A stretch of DNA of 11,257 bases from Euperipatoides rowelli (GCA_003024985.2 PXIH01S0048846.1), one strand, 5' to 3'; positions 1 to 7,653 are shown, counted from the first letter of the stretch. The notes: generated from the letters alone by a model not told the origin. Translations and numbers: made by a program.

Positions 1-97
1 CGTCATTAACAGAAAATCTCTATTTTACTCATTAAATACCTTAATTTTCTAATTTAAACTCTAGCTTGATAACACCTTTTTTCTTACTATCTTTCAG

Positions 98-165
98 AAG
101 AAAGACAAGTTGAAAAAGAGGCTGAACAGCTCAAGCGGCAAACCGAACCCATGTCGCCTGCTTAG
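98..165 (+). CDS. Possible terminal coding exon, gene unknown
   Basis: A good splice acceptor (pyrimidine-rich tract ending CTTTCAG at 91-97) is followed by a short open frame from 100 to the TAG at 163-165. It encodes 21 residues, beginning ERQVEKEAEQLKRQ, a highly charged, helix-forming stretch that could end a coiled coil. Its last residues lie over the box B part of a tRNA-derived SINE on the other strand, so if it is used, the end of the protein was taken from a repeat. I do not recognise the protein. A second frame from 98 is also open to about 178 (starting KKDKLKKRLNSSSGK), so the frame is uncertain. The whole signal could be chance within a repeat. Confidence 0.3.
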
Positions 166-217
166 CTTATACCAATAATACATAACAGCTCAGCCAACCC
201 ACTGAGCTACTCCCCCT
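130..217 (-). repeat. tRNA-derived SINE head or tRNA pseudogene
   Basis: Read on the minus strand, the segment starts GGGGGAG followed by a box A (TAGCTCAGTGG, 199-209) and has a box B (GGTTCGGTTTG, 139-149) about 50 nt further on. The D-arm pairs well: GCTC at 204-207 with GAGC at 188-191 (read as minus strand). The anticodon arm and acceptor stem do not close convincingly, so this is a Pol III promoter head of a SINE or a decayed tRNA, not a working tRNA gene. The end of the SINE body is not defined. Confidence 0.55.
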
Positions 218-893
218 TGGCCTTTCATATTTTTTTATGCTAAATTATAAATATAAAAAATCATTGTTGCCTAAAAAAATTAAACGTATATTTTTTTAAA
301 GGGAATTGCACCCCTATAAATATACATAAATTTAATTAAACAAATATTCTTTATCATTTTACATAAAAGTAAACCATGGATGTATTTACATTAATACCTT
401 CCAAATACAATATAATATACATTAATTAATAATTAATTAGTAATAGTGTATCAACACAAAAGCAAAAGAAAAATTAAAATTTATAGTCTTTCGTAAAAAT
501 TTACAAACGTTTATTTAAACATGTTTTGCTAAAAGAAAAAGAAAATTTATCTTATAAAGTTTAAAAAAATATTTGTTTATTTGCTGTATGTTGTTCTGCC
601 ACTTCCATTTAAATACATTATGTAATTTTGATGTCTTTTATGGAGATTATATTAAATTTACTATTAGTTTTACATTTATGTTTTCTTTTAATTTCAATAA
701 CAAAAATATCTTCACTTTGTAGTTTTTAATATTGTTTAAAATATTATTGATGTTAAAAATTAAATTATAATCCAATTGCTTATTGCAATCAATCTGACTG
801 ATATTTGGAGTATTTGTTTTAGTTCTCTTTTTTTTGTTTGGGGTAGTAGGCTACTAATAATTACTAATAAATGTTCATTTTTCTTGTATTTAG
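218..893. other. AT-rich DNA without visible genes
   Basis: Very AT-rich sequence with many T and A runs and no open frame of note. The last part (about 870-893) is a pyrimidine-rich tract ending in TTTAG that acts as a plausible splice acceptor for the next feature, so much of this stretch may be intron. Confidence 0.5.
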
Positions 894-974
894 GTCAAGT
901 CTAGAGACGGAGCTCTAGATAGAGCATCAGCTACATGTTACCTCTCCTGGCTGATGCTGATTATTATAATTTAG
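894..974 (+). CDS. Possible last coding exon with hydrophobic tail
   Basis: A canonical acceptor (TTTTTCTTGTATTTAG ending at 893) is followed by an open frame of 26 codons to TAG at 972-974. The peptide begins VKSRDGALDRASATCYLSW and ends in a run of leucine, methionine and isoleucine, like a short C-terminal membrane anchor. Base composition rises in GC here and stays higher for several hundred bases downstream, as expected for an exon followed by a 3' UTR. I cannot name the gene, and no link to the upstream 98-165 exon is proved. The same DNA also forms two hairpins (see findings), so an RNA-structure explanation is possible. Confidence 0.3.
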   Translation, partial: VKSRDGALDRASATCYLSWLMLIIII

Positions 975-1940
975 GTTTTGAAATCTTAAAAGCTCCATCG
1001 AGAGTCTTTGGTAGATTTTAGCTAATAGAGGGCATTATGGTCACTGGTCAGTTATAACTATAAATTTCATCCCTTCTAAGTAGGGTCTGAAATGTTCTCT
1101 GCAAAAAATAATTCCTAGACATTCTTTCTCTGGTACACTCTATTTTCATTCAAACTGATTTAATGATCGGCTGACATGGTCACCTATTTTACCTGAACCT
1201 TGGGTTGGTGCCTCTCATAATCTGACATCACTAGCATCTGTCGTTAATGGTTTATTGAGGTCTGCAGAAGTATTAGAATTGGATTTGATGTGAACCTTTG
1301 CTTGAGTTACGACTAGACGTTCTTAGCGCCACAAATAGATCACATGTTGAAGTGATCTTTTTTTTTTTGAGTCGAGATAAAAAATTTCCAAATACCCTAT
1401 GTTTGTACCTAGCATAGTTCTTTGGTGCTAAATGTTTAAAATCAGGGTGAGGCTTTCAGCTCCCCCTGTATACCAGCATTGTTGGAAGGATAGCCTATAA
1501 CTAGAAATTTTGAATGACCAATGCTATGACTAAAGTTACTTTACATCAAATAAAATGGTCAAGACGGCCGTTATTTTTCATGAAAATGTATCCAGAAGAC
1601 TGGAACATTTCTCATTTTCATATCTATGATAGTTTCAACACTTTATCTCATCTAATATTGAAGATTCTAAGCCAGGAGTTTTATTTATATTATTGTTAGT
1701 AACGGTGAAATGAAACTTTACAATATAGACAGAAAAGTAAGTAAGTAGAAGCCATATTTTCTAGGCTAAGTGGTCTATTTTATAAATATTGTCGACTTAA
1801 TTTGGATAATTTTGTTTTTTATAACTTAGTGTATTGTTTTAGCATATTAGCCTATGTTATTTTTGTAGATGTTTTTTTTAAAGTCCTTAAGTAGTTGTAA
1901 ATTAAATGGTGACCGTTAATAAAGCTTTTTAGCATTTCAA
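975..1940 (+). other. Probable 3' UTR or non-coding transcript region
   Basis: No convincing coding frame. The stretch 975-1700 is less AT-rich than its surroundings and is followed by an AATAAA at 1918-1923 with T-rich sequence after it, which would fit polyadenylation of the gene whose last exon may lie at 894-974. A 61-codon frame at 1514-1699 has no recognisable features and looks like chance. Confidence 0.3.
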
Positions 1941-2450
1941 CCTAGGACAAGGATGGTAAATTTGGTGCCTATAAAGTACCTAAGTAGACCTACATTTTAA
2001 AACGTGTGAAAAAAAAAATAGTTTTAGCCTAAATACATTTTAAAACATATTTTTTTAAATTTAATTTTCTGTTCAAAGATGTCACTACTTACTGATCATA
2101 ATACTTATTTCTGCATATGTTCTTTCTCAAATCTAGAAAATTTTGTGTTTTTTCTTTTTTTTCAAATGACCATATGTAATCTGATATGTGTCTTACAAAA
2201 ATATTTTATGGTTTTATTTAAAGTGTATTAAAATATTACCGTATAGTAATGTTTTTAGAATAATACAGTTATAATAGTAAAAATTCTCAAAACTGAATAT
2301 CTTTTTTAAAAAATATTTTTTTTTTCCTTTTTAACTTTCATTTGTTCAGAATTTCAATATACTTTAAGATAAATTAAATTTGTAAACACAGTTTTGAAGA
2401 AAATGTAATAGAAGTTTTTAGAGAATATATGGTTTAATACAATACAGCGG
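1941..2450. other. AT-rich spacer before the TIR element
   Basis: Homopolymer-rich AT sequence with nothing recognisable. It forms the left flank of the TIR element. I could not find a target-site duplication shared between its end and the sequence after 11200. Confidence 0.5.
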
Positions 2451-2830
2451 TTCTAGCGCAGTTATGCGCAGTAGATCACTTCCGGTCTAGGTTCTAGTGC
2501 ACATTGCTCATAATGAAGATGGTGGGGGGATTTCTAGTTCACATTACCCTTAATTCAAGATGGTGGACCACATGTCCCATAATGCAAAATCCAAGATGGC
2601 CAACTAAAAATTTTTTTTAAAAAATTCAAAATTATAAAAATTTTAAATTTTTATAATTTATTCAAAATGGCGACTATAACCCTCAAGTAGTGAAAGATAG
2701 GGTTTAAAGTCCTATCTAATTAACATATTGGAAATCTTCAAAACTGAGTTGACAAGAGGGTGTTAGGATTCAAAAACAGGCGGGAAAAGTGTGGACCGTT
2801 ATCTAAGACGGAAGTGATTCTGATTGGTCC
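2451..2830 (+). repeat. Left terminal inverted repeat
   Basis: Positions 2451-2665 match the reverse complement of 11002-11200, including a block of more than 25 identical bases through GTAGATCACTTCCGGTCTAG. Positions about 2731-2830 match the reverse complement of 9604-9717 (shared CTGAGTTGACAAGAGGGTGT). Inside the left arm is a roughly 40-bp tandem unit starting TTCTAG at 2451, 2492 and 2532, each followed by a CACATT/ATAATG block and AAGATGG. These would suit binding of a transposase or replication protein. The repeat also covers the upstream half of the early promoter. Confidence 0.85.
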
Positions 2831-2940
2831 AAAAGCGTGGATATAATTGAAGGCTACAATAGAAAAGTGATTTCAATGTCTAAGCTCTAAAATAACATCA
2901 CAGCATGTCAATCCGACTACTGTATAAAAACCCCATAGAA
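2779..2940 (+). promoter_or_regulatory. Early-type promoter: E2F-like, CCAAT and TATA
   Basis: GGCGGGAAAA at 2779-2788 fits the E2F consensus. ATTGG near 2822 is an inverted CCAAT box, and TATAAAAA at 2933-2940 is a strong TATA box. A CRE-like half site (CGTCA) lies near 2949. Transcription would be expected to start about 25-30 bases after the TATA box, just ahead of the ATG at 3003, which has a purine at -3. The E2F-like site lies inside the TIR but is not conserved in the right copy, whose aligned bases differ. Function is inferred from motifs only. Confidence 0.5.
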
Positions 2941-3002
2941 TAATGATACGTCACTATTTCCTCAAGAACCTTTTATTATAACTAGAAGCCACCATCATCA
3001 TC

Positions 3003-3649
3003 ATGCAAGCACCAACGTTGGACCAGCTACCGGTAATATGTTATCTGAAGCCCTCAACCTCGTCAACGTACTACCAACTCTCGATCTAACAGCCGTAGAG
3101 ATAGAGAGCATCCCCAGTGATGAAATAGATGGGTTGCTACTAAATGCAAACTGAGATGGACGAGTTGGAGTGGCTGATTGCCACACAATGTCATTATTGT
3201 TCTCACAGCAACGGAGAAGTATAGGCTAGAGAAGGAATTAGAGGTCAAGAAGAAATAATTTGGTATGTATTAAAAAAATTTCTAAGTGTTTTTTTATTAA
3301 TCACTAATATTTTTTTCTAAGTGTTTTTTTTATTATTCATTATATATTATTATTTTATTAGATATACATTATTTTTTTTCTATTTATTTTATTTATAGAA
3401 AATTACAAGTCCTCTAAAATGCAAACCATCACCATCTCAGATTCCCCACCACAAAACCACACCACCATCACCACTAACACCACCCTATCTACATGCAACT
3501 ACTCTGGCTGTGATGAGTTTGTCATGGAGAACTCGGAGTACTGCAGCAACACCGATAATGACTACATACAGAACATGCCAGATATTTGAGATTTCGACAT
3601 CAGCCTATTCCCCTCATTAGATTCCTCCACCATACCTAATTTCAGCTAG
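3003..3649 (+). pseudogene. Broken two-exon early gene, function unknown
   Basis: Downstream of the TATA box, exon-like DNA (3003-3262) ends at a consensus donor (G|GTATGT). A 136-bp AT-rich intron ends in TTTATTTATAG at 3398, and exon-like DNA resumes. In exon 1 the best coding stretch is frame 3038-3151, which ends in an acidic amphipathic segment (VEIESIPSDEIDGLLLN). Coding character then shifts frame to a lysine/glutamate-rich end near 3250. In exon 2 the frame from 3419 is Thr/Asn-rich with paired cysteines (CNYSGC), hits a stop at 3587 and stays open to 3649 (DFDISLFPSLDSS). Acidic and Ser/Phe-rich segments suggest a small regulatory protein, but I recognise no family. At least one frameshift and two stops make it non-functional as sequenced. 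Confidence 0.45.
3263..3398 (+). other. Small intron of the early gene
   Basis: Starts GTATGT and ends ATTTATAG, with an extended T-rich tract before the acceptor. It is markedly more AT-rich than both flanks and contains a duplicated T-rich segment with TTTCTAAGTGTTTTTT at about 3279 and 3315. The length of 136 bp is normal for an insect intron. Confidence 0.5.
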
Positions 3650-3671
3650 TGGTGAACAATATATGGATTGA

Positions 3672-4088
3672 AATCACACAAGACTTTACGTGAAATATAA
3701 AATTGTAGATAGGAAAGGTGAAGATTTAAAAGCGGCTAGTAATGTAGGCCCTATCAATTTAATACTACATCCCTTATTCAATGAAATTAGTGTGTCTATG
3801 AATGATACTATCGTATCACACACCAATCCATACTACCCCTATCGAGCACTCATCGAAACCTTATTGAATTATGGAGAAGATTCAATCACTACACAACTTA
3901 CCAATGCATTATTTTATAAAGATACCGCAGGAGAGATGGATGCTGTAGATGATAGAAATGATGGATTGAAAAAAAGAAAAGACTATTTTAGAAACAGTAG
4001 AAGTGTAAAACTTATGGGTCCTATTCATAGTGATATATCTTTCCAATCTAAATATTTATTGAATGAGGTAAAAAAGAAACATGTTTAA
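3672..4088 (+). pseudogene. F54H12.2-like gene fragment (Polinton-associated)
   Basis: An open frame of about 138 codons with no ATG at its start; the frame is open from 3672, after a TGA. Sequence blocks typical of the F54H12.2-like family follow in order: RLYVKYKI at the start, GPINLILHPLFNEI, YPYRALIETLLNYG, and late LMGPIHSDI and KYLLNEV. From knowledge of the family, these proteins occur in Polinton/Maverick-type elements of many animals and are thought to be part of the virion shell; I cannot say with certainty which capsid protein this is. The family member is usually several hundred residues. Here the N-terminal portion is missing and the frame ends soon after LLNEV, where the family normally continues for well over 100 residues. 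It is therefore a remnant truncated at both ends, lying between the early gene and the unknown ORF, all on the same strand. Confidence 0.65.
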
Positions 4089-4106
4089 TTAGTCAAGAAA
4101 AAAAAT

Positions 4107-4514
4107 ATGGACATACCAAAAAGTAAAAACATGATTGAAACTCAAACAAATAGCCTACTTAACGTTAATCTAAATGAGATTATACCTAACGCAAACTCTG
4201 ACATACATGTAACTGCCAGTATAAATTCTAAGCAAGAAAATCATAAAAACCATGAATCCCTGATTGATATTAATTATCTTATTATTTTTTTAAAAGAAGA
4301 AAATAACTTCCTAAAAGACATTATAAAATGGCATATGCAAACATTGTTTTACCGGAAGTAATACCAATACGAGAAAGAACTGACAACGAAAGTCAAACAG
4401 AAGTTATAAATATTAATCAAACTTATTAACGAAAATCCAGTTGTAGACCACACAAATAATGAAGAAAATTATAATGCAAATATAGAAAAACGTCGAAATA
4501 AACCAAACAAATAA
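4107..4514 (+). pseudogene. Unknown ORF, 5' part, cut by LTR insertion
   Basis: The frame starts with an ATG at 4107, 18 bases after the F54H12.2-like frame ends, and runs 84 codons. It is rich in Asn, Ile and Lys, with a probable coiled-coil end (FLKEENNFLKDIIK). After the stop at 4359 the same frame has one more stop near 4404 and then stays open to 4512. Alternatively, a second frame (4328-4429) carries part of the signal, so the damage is either two nonsense mutations or two frameshifts. A run of five A at 4486-4490 may hide another shift. The Gypsy LTR begins at 4521, and the rest of the ORF resumes at 9055. I recognise no family. Confidence 0.4.
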
Positions 4515-4515
4515 C

Positions 4516-4520
4516 ATTGC
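4516..4520 (+). repeat. Target-site duplication, left copy (ATTGC)
   Basis: The five bases ATTGC directly precede the LTR that begins TGTGGTGACT at 4521. The same five bases directly follow the end of the other LTR copy at 9050-9054. A 4-6 bp duplication is normal for Ty3/Gypsy integration. Confidence 0.75.
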
Positions 4521-4777
4521 TGTGGTGACTCACAACAAGAATATCGATATAAAATCAATATCGATATAACCTTTTAGAACTGTAACACGTACACATTGCC
4601 TTGATCATTCTTATGCTCTAATCATAAGAATATCATTGCATTCCATTTATAATTTTGTTGTTACCAGACCGTATTTTGGTCTGCTCTTTTCATTCCATTT
4701 TTAATCTAAATAAAGTATTAGTTATTTAAGTCCAATGAGATTTCCATGTTTATTCTGTTAATCGTAAAGATATAACA
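4521..4777 (+). repeat. 5' LTR of the Gypsy element
   Basis: A 257-bp LTR beginning TGTGGTGACT and ending GATATAACA, with the usual TG...CA ends. It contains two copies of the palindrome ATATCGATAT (4541-4550 and 4558-4567), a CAGACC/GGTCTG hairpin (4665-4683) and AATAAA at 4709-4714. The last 92 bases match 8959-9049 almost perfectly. The start was set from the target-site duplication, because the 3' copy lacks its beginning. Confidence 0.75.
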
Positions 4778-4779
4778 AT

Positions 4780-4792
4780 TGGCGACGAGGAT
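4780..4792 (+). other. Primer-binding site, tRNA-Ser(GCT) type
   Basis: TGGCGACGAGGAT begins two bases after the LTR end. It is complementary to the 3' end, including CCA, of insect tRNA-Ser(GCT) as I know it (ending ATCCTCGTCGCCA). Minus-strand DNA synthesis would be primed here. A 52-base leader separates it from the gag ATG. Confidence 0.8.
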
Positions 4793-4844
4793 TACTTACT
4801 TTTTTTTTTAAAAATATTTTTAAAAAAAAACAACATTCTCTTAA

Positions 4845-5324
4845 ATGGATTTCAAAATTGGACAGTTCGATTCAGCCAATATGAGCTGGGAAACATATGC
4901 GGTTCAGTTAAATTTTTTCTTGGACGCGAATAAAGTGGAAGAAAAATTGAGGCTTCCAACAATTTTAACTGTGATAGGCGGCCAGGTTTTTAACCTGCTA
5001 TGCAACTTGATTGCACCCGCGCTAACCGGAGAATTATCAGTTGAAGAAGTCATGTCAACTCTAGAAACATATTACAACCCGAAACTCTTATCAAGGATCG
5101 AGCGGTTTAAGCTCCGTGAAAGACTACAGTCATCGACAGAGTCTACTGCCGAGTATGCTGCACAATTAAGAAGACTTGCCGTTAACCCTGCGATTTGGGC
5201 AATAGATTAAATTTCACCCTATCAGAACAGTTCATATTATGGTCTTAGAGATTTCCATATCAAAAAAAGATTAATTTTGGAAAGAACGGACATAGACTTT
5301 GCTGAGTTGATAAAGTTAGCCTCT
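4845..5324 (+). pseudogene. gag: Gypsy-type Gag, frameshifted and truncated
   Basis: The ATG at 4845 follows the primer-binding site and opens a 121-codon frame. It has the standard start of a Gypsy Gag: SWETYAVQLNFFLDAN, then LPTILTVIGGQVFNLL, a YYNPK block, and IERFKLRERLQ followed by EYAAQLRRLA. Gag forms the particle that packages the element's RNA. The frame is lost near 5187, where the family signal moves to another frame, and returns to the first frame near 5240, continuing (GLRDFHIKKRL) to the N join at 5325. That makes about 160 residues of Gag signal with two frameshifts. The zinc-knuckle part and the Gag-Pol boundary are not present. Weak similarity in length and motif order suggests a Mag-like clade, also supported by the tRNA-Ser primer, but the clade is inference. 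Confidence 0.8.
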
Positions 5325-5325
5325 N
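5325..5325. other. Assembly join (N) inside gag
   Basis: A single N directly follows the Gag signal and precedes an A run with unrelated sequence. Retrotransposon reading stops exactly here, so this is a contig junction and not one uncertain base. Confidence 0.75.
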
Positions 5326-5367
5326 AAAAAAAAAACCATTATGATTGATGCAGGTAATCTCATTTTA

Positions 5368-5526
<159 letters not shown>

Positions 5527-6263
5527 CCTACTGCATGAATCATAATCTAGAAATTAGAGGAACAGATTTTGATTACTTTATAATAATTTTTAATTACATT
5601 TCTGTTTATAATGAAGTGAAAAAAAATATTATTATACATATAATAACATTGTTCTTTGTATGTTGTAAAGGGAAATTATCTGCTGAACTAATAATTCATT
5701 GTATAAAAAATACATTTTGATTGTAAGGACTGTAAAAAGCATTTGTTCTAATGATTTTTTCATTGTACTGATTTTTTCATTATAATGAGAATATTTTAAC
5801 TTTAATCTTATGGGAAATCTGCAGGGGATAAAATAATTTTCCGTTCTACTACAATTTTCATTGTAATGGACTTTGTTGTAAAGAGCTTTTACTGCAATCC
5901 ATTATAGTGAATTAATATTTTTTTAACTCTTTAAAAAACGATAAGTCCTCTCCTGATTGGCAAATCCTATGACTATGTGAATCACTAATCTTGGCATGGT
6001 AACTAAGTTAATGTTGTAAAGTTCATTTTTATGGTAATGTACCATGAAAGGATAAAAAGTAAAGTTATTATTATTGCCTGTGATGGTAATAAGAATCATT
6101 TCTATCAGTTAAATCTAGTATCTCTATTGGATGGCTTCTTGCAAATCAAATACCGGTAAGTAAAGAAATTGCTTGTCATTTGTAATTTCCCATAATACAT
6201 AAGTTCCGATTCCAAATATTTGCAAAATTGGACATATTTCTTCATCAAATGACATCGTGGATT
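5527..6263. other. Non-coding stretch with degenerate CATTRTARTG repeats
   Basis: No convincing gene. Four near copies of a self-complementary 10-mer occur: CATTGTACTG (5761), CATTATAATG (5778), CATTGTAATG (5859) and CATTATAGTG (5900). pogo/Tigger ends often carry repeated TATAACGA-like units, so these may be decayed subterminal repeats belonging to the adjacent HTH fragment. Near 6007-6154 there is a 49-codon open frame that ends at a consensus donor (CG|GTAAGT), which may be an exon but has no identified product. Confidence 0.35.
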
Positions 6264-6286
6264 TTGGTGGTATGTACTACCACCAA
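6264..6286. other. Perfect 9-bp hairpin at the fold-back border
   Basis: TTGGTGGTA (6264-6272) pairs with TACCACCAA (6278-6286) around a 5-base loop. It sits exactly at the outer left end of the fold-back element, and a similar GTGGTAG/CTACCAC hairpin occurs at 11215-11237. Confidence 0.5.
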
Positions 6287-6414
6287 GTTTATTTATTAAA
6301 CCAAATTACAAATAAGCCAGTTATGATTTCTGTCCTATTTGAATTTTATCAAGTCACGTTACGACAAACATAGGCTATTTTTTATAAATACCAAAAGTTG
6401 ATATAATATATAAA

Positions 6415-6670
6415 TGTGTGCGAAATAATTGTAACCATCCGATCTATTCAATAATGGTTTAAAATAAGAAATGAAAATTGATTCTAAAATGTGTCGCTTG
6501 ATTTTATCATTAGAATTGAAAATATCATGTAAATCATCATGTTTGATAGTATGAACAGAGAACACAACCCTTATTATGTACATGATACAATCAAGAAGCA
6601 CATTTCAGAATCAATTTACATTTCTTATTTTAAACCAAATTGATCGGATGGTTAATAATTATTTCTCACA
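6415..6670. repeat. Inner inverted repeat (possible second MITE)
   Basis: The arm 6415-6510 (with AACCATCCGATC and GGTTTAAAATAAGAAATG) is the imperfect reverse complement of 6581-6670, separated by about 70 bases. Folded, it gives a stem of some 90 bp. It may be a separate hairpin element inserted in the outer one. Confidence 0.7.
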
Positions 6671-6749
6671 TACCGTTTGGTGCTAGAGGATTATATTTAA
6701 ATTTATGTAATTTGCTTTGTACAGTCATTTGTTTATAAGAATAAAACGC
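6668..6749 (+). repeat. 82-bp exact duplication, copy 1 (contig overlap)
   Basis: The 82 bases from ACATACCGTTTGG to AATAAAACGC are identical to 7422-7503. Copy 1 ends exactly at the N at 6750 and copy 2 begins exactly after the N at 7421. This is the pattern of two overlapping contig ends that were not merged. Confidence 0.85.
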
Positions 6750-6750
6750 N
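6750..6750. other. Assembly join (N) before the integrase block
   Basis: A single N separates the fold-back locus from Gypsy pol sequence. It abuts the 82-bp duplication directly. Confidence 0.8.
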
Positions 6751-7420
6751 GACATCGCACAACAAACTAAGTTAGACCCAGAACTTTATAAAATTTATAA
6801 TTACATTAAAGATGGCTGGCCTAACATTAAAAATATTAAAAATAATAATGAAAATGACAATGCTATTGCTGAATGGTTTAAAAGAAAAGAGCAACTTAGC
6901 ATTCAGGAAGGTTGTGTCTTATGGGGACTCGAGTGGTGATTCCATATCCATTACGATCTTCAGTACTAAATGAACTGCATCAATGCCATATAGGCACCAC
7001 CAAGATGAAGTTATTAGCCAGATCGATATGTTGGTGGCCTAAAATAGATAGCCAAATTGAAAAAGAAGCAAAATCTTGTAGAATTTGTCAATTACAACAG
7101 AAAGACCCCCCCCCCCCAAAGTAAATCTACACCCTTGGATCAGACCAACCGGACCATGGACTAGATTACACACAGATCTGTTGGGGGACATACAAAAACA
7201 AAATGTTTCTGGTAACTGTTGATAGCTATTCCAAATGGAGGAGTATTTTGGAAGGTTTAGTTTTCCTGAACATATAGTATCGGATAATGGTACTCCCTTT
7301 ACTTCTACCGAGTTCAAATCATTTTGCAAAAATCGTAGTATATATCATTCTAAATCTCCACCTTTCCATCCGGCTAGTAATGGTCAGGCCGAAAGATTTG
7401 TGGACATAGCAAAAACACTG
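6751..7420 (+). pseudogene. pol: Gypsy Pol fragment: zinc-binding and integrase core
   Basis: The frame open from 6751 carries the linker after RNase H (DPELYKIYNYIKDGWP, then GCVLWG). After a frameshift near 6927 comes the HHCC zinc domain (ELHQCHIG ... SCRICQ, 6912-7124), which binds DNA ends. A run of 12 C at 7106-7117 shifts the frame again. The integrase core follows, with the DDE triad visible: Asp in LHTDLLG (7175-7177), Asp in SDNGTPF (7283-7285) and Glu in NGQAER (7391-7393). Another shift lies near 7200, and roughly 15-20 residues are missing between SYSKW (about 7234) and EEYFGRF. The block ends at an N without the C-terminal part. It is probably from the same Gypsy family as the gag at 4845, but continuity cannot be seen. 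As sequenced it cannot make an active enzyme. Confidence 0.85.
7106..7117 (+). repeat. Run of 12 C in pol
   Basis: Twelve consecutive C interrupt the reading frame after the zinc domain. Long homopolymers are both mutation-prone and error-prone in sequencing, so this frameshift may be technical. Confidence 0.8.
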
Positions 7421-7421
7421 N
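7421..7421. other. Assembly join (N) after the integrase block
   Basis: A single N ends the Gypsy pol block in the middle of the integrase core. The second copy of the 82-bp duplication starts at the next base. Confidence 0.8.
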
Positions 7422-7503
7422 ACATACCGTTTGGTGCTAGAGGATTATATTTAAATTTATGTAATTTGCTTTGTACAGTCATTTGTTTATAAGAATAAAA
7501 CGC
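7422..7503 (+). repeat. 82-bp exact duplication, copy 2 (contig overlap)
   Basis: Identical to 6668-6749. Here the sequence continues past the repeat (AATAATAATAATATCAC) into the right arm of the fold-back element, so this copy is joined to the true continuation of the locus. Confidence 0.85.
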
Positions 7504-7653
7504 AATAATAATAATATCACACAGTTATAAATTGTAACACTTTTTTGTATTTATAAAAAAATGTCTATATGTTCCATAACGTGCCTTGATAACGTCCAAA
7601 TAGGACAGAAATTATAATTGGCTTATTTGTAATTTACTTTCATAAATAAACTT

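Larger units (their letters stand above)
6285..7653. mobile_element. Nested fold-back (MITE-like) element, split by assembly
   Basis: The arm at 6285-6392 matches the reverse complement of 7547-7653 at roughly 85% (shared AAATTACAAATAAGCCA and TTTCTGTCCTATTT), so the ends are imperfect inverted repeats of about 107 bp. A second inverted repeat (6415-6510 against 6581-6670) lies inside. There is no coding capacity. If 6750-7503 is removed as a misplaced contig plus a duplicated overlap, the element is only about 615 bp, which fits a MITE or fold-back element. A clear target duplication was not found. Confidence 0.65.

Noticed and set aside
1514-1699. 61-codon plus-strand frame
   Set aside because: No family signal, no splice or promoter context, and composition like its AT-rich surroundings; probably chance inside a UTR.
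3001-3248. Two overlapping minus-strand frames
   Set aside because: They are antisense to the promoter-linked early gene and have no independent start context or recognisable domain.
4581-4777. Shorter LTR starting TGTAACACG at 4581
   Set aside because: The flanking bases do not match those after the 3' LTR, whereas starting at 4521 gives a perfect ATTGC duplication.
5535-5720. 61-codon plus-strand frame
   Set aside because: Ile/Asn/Tyr-rich, as expected from AT-rich DNA; no family features.
6359-6601. 80-codon minus-strand frame
   Set aside because: Lies entirely within the inverted-repeat arms of the fold-back element; a by-product of the repeat.
7039-7329. 96-codon minus-strand frame
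   Set aside because: Antisense shadow of the Gypsy integrase, crossing the C12 run as a glycine run.
6668-7503. 82-bp repeats as a target-site duplication or as small LTRs around the pol fragment
   Set aside because: Far too long for a target duplication, lacking TG...CA ends, and both copies abut N joins, so overlapping contig ends explain them better.
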